Source: Chlamydiales bacterium (lineage in GTDB: Bacteria > Chlamydiota > Chlamydiia > Chlamydiales > FEN-1388). Taken from it: a stretch of DNA of 9,387 nucleotides. The first letter of the stretch is position 1. Every line of letters starts with the position of its first letter. Shown piece by piece: positions 6,441-9,387 of this stretch. The DNA is taken from the NCBI GenBank assembly GCA_021372185.1, contig JAJFUY010000290.1, forward strand, positions 1 through 9,387. The letters are read 5' to 3'. Under the pieces are notes generated by a model, which saw only the letters and a program-made list of their open reading frames with translations, searched no databases and had not been told where the DNA came from. A program made the position numbers and the translations under genes.

Positions 6441-6510
6441 TCTTAGTCTTATTCTTGATCTTATTCTTATTCTTGTTTTTTTGGAAAAAAGGCAGAATAA
6501 GAATAAGATC
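6441..6510. repeat. Right flanking repeat and 15-bp hairpin (unit D')
   Basis: GATCTTATTCTTATT (6457-6471) and AATAAGAATAAGATC (6496-6510) form a perfect 15-bp stem around a 24-nt loop containing T7-GG-A6. The sequence is built from ATTCTT/GATCTT hexamers on the left and AATAAG hexamers on the right. It is the expanded version of the copy at 6138-6174. Its end lies 66 nt before the DUF1254 start codon. Confidence 0.75.
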
Positions 6511-6548
6511 AAAACCCTTGAAGTATTTTGGGGGGTTAAGATACGGTG

Positions 6549-6576
6549 CGGATTACTAGCTATACGAGGTAATCCG
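6549..6576 (+). promoter_or_regulatory. Perfect hairpin holding the ribosome site of the DUF1254 gene
   Basis: CGGATTAC (6549-6556) and GTAATCCG (6569-6576) are perfect reverse complements with a 12-nt loop. The right arm ends at the base before the ATG at 6577. The Shine-Dalgarno sequence GAGGT (6566-6570) straddles loop and stem. Folding would put the start codon against the stem base and partly hide the ribosome site, which suggests translational control. It could instead be a protein-binding dyad in DNA. Upstream are TTGAAG (6518-6523) and a G6 run (6530-6535), but no well-spaced -10. Confidence 0.5.
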
Positions 6577-7989
6577 ATGCTCAAATCTTTGCCAAAACTT
6601 GTTACACTATGTACTCTTGCATCGCTTCCTGTTCATGCAGAAGTATCTCCTGAGTACCTGCAGCACCAAGAATCACTAAAGATAAGTAAAGCGGCACAAG
6701 AAACTGTCATCTATGGCTATCCACTTGTGATGATGAATCTTCTGAAAAACTATTACACTTACACCAACGCGCCAGGTGATTTTAGAGCCCCTATAAACCA
6801 GTTTGCCAGCAATAAAACACAGAGTACGCCTCTTGATAGTAATGCTTCATCAAACATCGACGTGCTTTCATCTAATGCATGGCTTGACTTAACAAATGAT
6901 GCCATCGTCTTTCATATACCAGAAATTTATAAGCGCTTTTTTCTTTTTGAAATCTTTGACGGCTGGACAAATGTTATTAAGACGATCGACACAAGCACTA
7001 CAGATGGAAAAGAAAGAAATTTTACCATCACAGGCCCGAATTTTAAAGGCACTGTCCCCAAAAACACCACCCATATACACTCTAAAACGAACATCGTCTG
7101 CATAAAAGGCATCACACAGTGCTTTGGAGCAGCTGACTATGAAAACATGTATAAGATTCAAAATGGCTACACATTAACTCCCGTTGCAAGCTTTGGTAAA
7201 CCCTACTCCCCTCCTGCTATAGTCCAAGTAAGCCCCATTAGCGCCACAAAAGAATCTGCCCATGATCAAGTAAGTGCTATGAACTACACAGAGTTCTTTA
7301 ACACATTCTCAAGTCTCTTAGAACAAAACCCACCTCTTGTACAAGATGTATCCATATCAAAGAACCTGATACATTTAGGCCTTCTTAAACCTTTATTCGA
7401 TGCTGAAAATACTAATAGAGCCACCGAAGATGGGTTAGAAGATGCCTTTAAAAATGGTAAGCACAAAATCAATACCTGTTATGGGTCAGTTGTTACAAAG
7501 CGCAATTCCTGGAAAATGATACTGAGAAAAGAAAATGATTTTGGTACAGACTATTTGCGCCGAGCCCTTTTAGCTCGCGCTGATCTTCCAACAAGTCTTA
7601 CTCAAAACCTTCTCACAATGACATGTGATGCTGACTCTGACGGGTTTAGATTAAATGGCTTAAGACCCTACCGTATACACATTAAAAAAGAACATCTTCC
7701 GCCGGTTAATGCTTTTTGGTCATTGACGCTATACAACGCTAATCGCTCATTAAATCTTAATAGCGAAAACATTTATGCCATTCAGTCATTCTCAGATGTG
7801 CTACATTATAACGAAGATGGCTCTTTAGATATCTACATCCAGCACGACAAGCCAAAACATGCCAAACACAATTGGCTTCCATGCCCTAAAGAGGGCTTTG
7901 AGTTGCATTTGCGTTTATATCAACCACAGCCTCAAGTAATTGATGGACATTGGATGGCACCAAGCGTTCTCTGCCAGAATCCGCTGTAA
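6577..7989 (+). CDS. Exported DUF1254/DUF1214 domain protein
   Basis: A 470-residue protein beginning with a signal peptide: MLKSLPKLVTLCTLASLPVHA, with likely cleavage after VHA at 21, so the mature chain should reach the periplasm. The N-terminal DUF1254 region starts near 39 (KAAQETVIYGYPLVMMNL) and includes WLDLTNDAIVFHIPEI and RFFLFEIFDGWTNV. The C-terminal DUF1214 region (about 355-465) shows NAFWSLTLYNANRSL, DGSLDIYIQHDKP, NWLPCPKEGFELHLRLYQP and DGHWMAP. These conserved blocks define the family but no reaction is established for it, so no function is assigned. The ATG at 6577 has GAGGT 6 nt upstream; the open frame extends to 6481, but that part lies in the repeat and would bury the signal peptide. 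It is separated from upstream genes by terminator-like repeats and is probably transcribed on its own or with the next two genes. Confidence 0.85.
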   Translation: MLKSLPKLVTLCTLASLPVHAEVSPEYLQHQESLKISKAAQETVIYGYPLVMMNLLKNYYTYTNAPGDFRAPINQFASNKTQSTPLDSNASSNIDVLSSNAWLDLTNDAIVFHIPEIYKRFFLFEIFDGWTNVIKTIDTSTTDGKERNFTITGPNFKGTVPKNTTHIHSKTNIVCIKGITQCFGAADYENMYKIQNGYTLTPVASFGKPYSPPAIVQVSPISATKESAHDQVSAMNYTEFFNTFSSLLEQNPPLVQDVSISKNLIHLGLLKPLFDAENTNRATEDGLEDAFKNGKHKINTCYGSVVTKRNSWKMILRKENDFGTDYLRRALLARADLPTSLTQNLLTMTCDADSDGFRLNGLRPYRIHIKKEHLPPVNAFWSLTLYNANRSLNLNSENIYAIQSFSDVLHYNEDGSLDIYIQHDKPKHAKHNWLPCPKEGFELHLRLYQPQPQVIDGHWMAPSVLCQNPL

Positions 7990-8035
7990 CAAAAAGCCTA
8001 AAGGCGATACTATTGTTGTAAATAAGAGGGATCTC

Positions 8036-8407
8036 TTGACGAACGTAGGCTCTTTTCAATTAGACTGTATCGACTGCAAATCTAGCGTTGAATTTTCTAT
8101 ATTAGATCTAGATTCAGCGTCCCATATCGTTACGTGCAAAACTTGTAATAAAAAGTATGCCCTTGGCGAAGAAACGCTCAAGCGACAGCTCAAAAAATTT
8201 GCGGCTCTCTGCCAGCAGATTCAAGATTCTCAAGAAATTTTAGGTGATGCAAACGTAGCAGTGGATATCGCAGGGCAGTCAGTACAGATCCCTTTTAAAC
8301 TTCTTCTTACGCGCCTTAAATCAGTTCTCAACTTACAAATTGGCAACAAACGACTCTCTATTGCCTTTCGTGTTGAACCAACCTCTTTACCAAAAGCAAA
8401 AAATTAA
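8036..8407 (+). CDS. Small putative zinc-ribbon protein, unknown function
   Basis: I do not recognise this 123-residue protein. Near the N-terminus it has two CxxC pairs, C11/C14 (DCIDCKSS) and C34/C37 (TCKTCNKKY), spaced like a zinc ribbon. A helical stretch follows (about 45-68, ETLKRQLKKFAALCQQIQDSQEIL), then a C-terminal part with alternating hydrophobics and a basic end. There is no signal peptide or membrane segment, so it is probably cytosolic. The TTG at 8036 is chosen because AGAGGG (8025-8030) sits 5 nt upstream and because no ATG or GTG lies between the DUF1254 stop and the cysteines. A longer in-frame start at 7940 would overlap the DUF1254 gene by 50 nt. Its stop is one base before the transaldolase ATG, so the two are probably translated together. 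A nucleic-acid-binding or regulatory role is possible but unproven. Confidence 0.7.
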   Translation: MTNVGSFQLDCIDCKSSVEFSILDLDSASHIVTCKTCNKKYALGEETLKRQLKKFAALCQQIQDSQEILGDANVAVDIAGQSVQIPFKLLLTRLKSVLNLQIGNKRLSIAFRVEPTSLPKAKN

Positions 8408-8408
8408 A

Positions 8409-9377
8409 ATGAACCAATTAGACCAACTTAAAGCCATGACAACCGTTGTAGCCGATACAGGTGATATCGAAGCTATACGCGAATTTTTGCCAACTGATGC
8501 CACAACTAACCCCTCACTGATCTACGCTGCAGCTCAAAAACCAGAATATCGCCACCTCATCCAAAAGGCCATCAACGACTTACCAAAAGAAACGATGTCA
8601 AAAGAGGCTCGTATGGGCATGCTTTTAGATAACATCCTTGTCAACTTTGGTGTTGAGATTTTAAAGATTGTGCCGGGACGTGTATCAACAGAGGTAGACG
8701 CTCGCCTTTCATTTGACACCAAAGGCTCTATTGCAAAAGCCCGTTCACTTATTAGCCTCTATGAAGCGCGTGGTATATCAAGAAATCGCATCCTCATTAA
8801 GTTAGCATCAACTTGGGAAGGTGTACGTGCAGCAGAAGTCCTCGAAATGGAAGGCATCCACTGCAATATGACGCTTTTATTTTCTCTTGCTCAAGCAATT
8901 GCCTGCGCAGAAGCTAAAGCTACACTCATTTCGCCCTTTGTTGGCCGCATCCTTGACTGGTTCAAGAAAAGTACGGGAGCCGCATCTTATGCGGCGGCAG
9001 AAGACCCAGGCGTACTATCAGTTCGCACCATCTACAACTACTTCAAAAAATTTGACTACAAAACAGTAGTTATGGGCGCAAGCTTTAGAAATAAAGAGGA
9101 AATTGTAGAGCTAGCAGGCTGTGATTTACTTACTATCTCACCTCAGTTTTTACAAGAGCTTTCAAATTCAAAAGAGCCCTTACCTAAAAAGCTCTCTGTT
9201 GAGGCGGCCAAAGCATCAAACCTTACACGTATACCACTTGATGAAGCCCATTTTCGCTTCATGCTCAATGAAGATGCTATGGCTACAGAAAAGCTAGCTG
9301 AAGGTATTCGCAATTTTACTAAAGATACTATCAAGCTTCAAGATTACCTCATTAGTCAGTTTCCTGATGCGATCTAA
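8409..9377 (+). CDS. tal: Transaldolase
   Basis: Transaldolase moves a dihydroxyacetone unit between sedoheptulose 7-phosphate and glyceraldehyde 3-phosphate in the non-oxidative pentose phosphate pathway. The 322-residue protein aligns by eye along its whole length with E. coli TalB. Visible landmarks are TTVVADTGD with D16, DATTNPSLI (30-38), KIVPGRVSTEVDARLSFDT with E95, RILIKLASTWEG with the Schiff-base lysine K131, CNMTLLFSLAQA, LISPFVGRILDW and VVMGASFRN. All catalytic residues are present. The ATG at 8409 gives a TalB-like start; an in-frame ATG at 8340 would overlap the preceding gene by 68 nt. No clear ribosome site precedes 8409, which fits coupling to the small gene one base upstream. 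The stop is ten bases from the window edge. Confidence 0.96.
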   Translation: MNQLDQLKAMTTVVADTGDIEAIREFLPTDATTNPSLIYAAAQKPEYRHLIQKAINDLPKETMSKEARMGMLLDNILVNFGVEILKIVPGRVSTEVDARLSFDTKGSIAKARSLISLYEARGISRNRILIKLASTWEGVRAAEVLEMEGIHCNMTLLFSLAQAIACAEAKATLISPFVGRILDWFKKSTGAASYAAAEDPGVLSVRTIYNYFKKFDYKTVVMGASFRNKEEIVELAGCDLLTISPQFLQELSNSKEPLPKKLSVEAAKASNLTRIPLDEAHFRFMLNEDAMATEKLAEGIRNFTKDTIKLQDYLISQFPDAI

Positions 9378-9387
9378 TTAGTCCTCT

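Larger units (their letters stand above)
6139..6510. repeat. Symmetrical mosaic of seven hairpins (REP/BIME- or MITE-like)
   Basis: The 447-nt gap between the ABC-F gene and the DUF1254 gene is almost filled by one ordered structure. Its units, left to right, are D (6144-6192), A (6201-6219), B (6231-6265), C (6288-6335), B' (6358-6392), A' (6405-6422) and D' (6457-6510). Each can fold by itself, and A/A', B/B' and parts of D/D' are also reverse complements of each other. The whole can therefore collapse into one long imperfect hairpin from 6177 to 6462. No convincing reading frame and no transposase lie inside. This is what a non-autonomous palindromic element, or nested insertions of REP-like units, would look like. 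The family is not identified. Confidence 0.8.

Noticed and set aside
6261..6446. 61-residue open frame inside the large repeat
   Set aside because: It runs through both inverted-repeat arms, has no ribosome site, and its composition simply reflects the palindromes.
6138..6510. CRISPR array
   Set aside because: Repeats are few, of unequal length and inverted, with no regular spacers and no cas genes.
6481..6576. Upstream TTG start for the DUF1254 protein (32 extra residues)
   Set aside because: It begins in the repeat and would place a long charged stretch before the signal peptide; the ATG at 6577 has a proper ribosome site.
6610..6615. Possible lipoprotein cysteine (C12) in the DUF1254 signal peptide
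   Set aside because: The residue before the cysteine is leucine, not G, A or S, so no lipobox; VHA-E is a better ordinary cleavage site.
8340..8408. Upstream ATG for transaldolase
   Set aside because: It would overlap most of the preceding gene's end and add residues absent from TalB-type enzymes.

Overview
The window looks like chromosomal DNA from a member of the Chlamydiota, most likely one outside the Chlamydiaceae (the amoeba- or arthropod-associated relatives). Four things point there. The SHMT carries a long insertion typical of chlamydial GlyA. The ClpP resembles chlamydial ClpP1. The order glyA-clpP-dapF is the one I recall from Chlamydia. XerC and the ABC-F ATPase also read like their Chlamydia counterparts. 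All genes lie on the + strand and base composition is moderately AT-rich. The assignment rests on recognising the proteins, not on a search.

Layout: (1) 2-373, the 3' end of a PfkB/ribokinase-type sugar kinase, closed by a long hairpin terminator whose left arm lies inside the coding region. (2) 537-4478, a tight run glyA, clpP, dapF, xerC; clpP/dapF and dapF/xerC overlap by 1 and 4 bases, so translation is probably coupled. (3) 4537-6129, an ABC-F ATPase of the YbiT-like type, behind its own plausible sigma70-type promoter. (4) 6130-6576, a gene-free stretch filled by an elaborate symmetrical repeat: seven hairpins arranged D-A-B-C-B'-A'-D', flanked by hexanucleotide-rich direct repeats. (5) 6577-7989, an exported DUF1254/DUF1214 protein whose start codon sits at the foot of a perfect hairpin. 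(6) 8036-9377, a small TTG-started putative zinc-ribbon protein followed after one base by transaldolase.

Functionally, glyA supplies one-carbon units and dapF makes meso-diaminopimelate for peptidoglycan. In Chlamydia these two enzymes have also been reported to act as alanine and glutamate racemases, so their adjacency could matter for D-amino acid supply. ClpP, XerC and the ABC-F protein serve proteolysis, chromosome dimer resolution and translation. Transaldolase belongs to the pentose phosphate pathway.

The least ordinary part is the 6139-6510 repeat. It resembles a REP/BIME- or MITE-like mosaic and encodes no convincing protein. I see no defence system, CRISPR array, tRNA or rRNA, and nothing that clearly forms a new multi-gene system.
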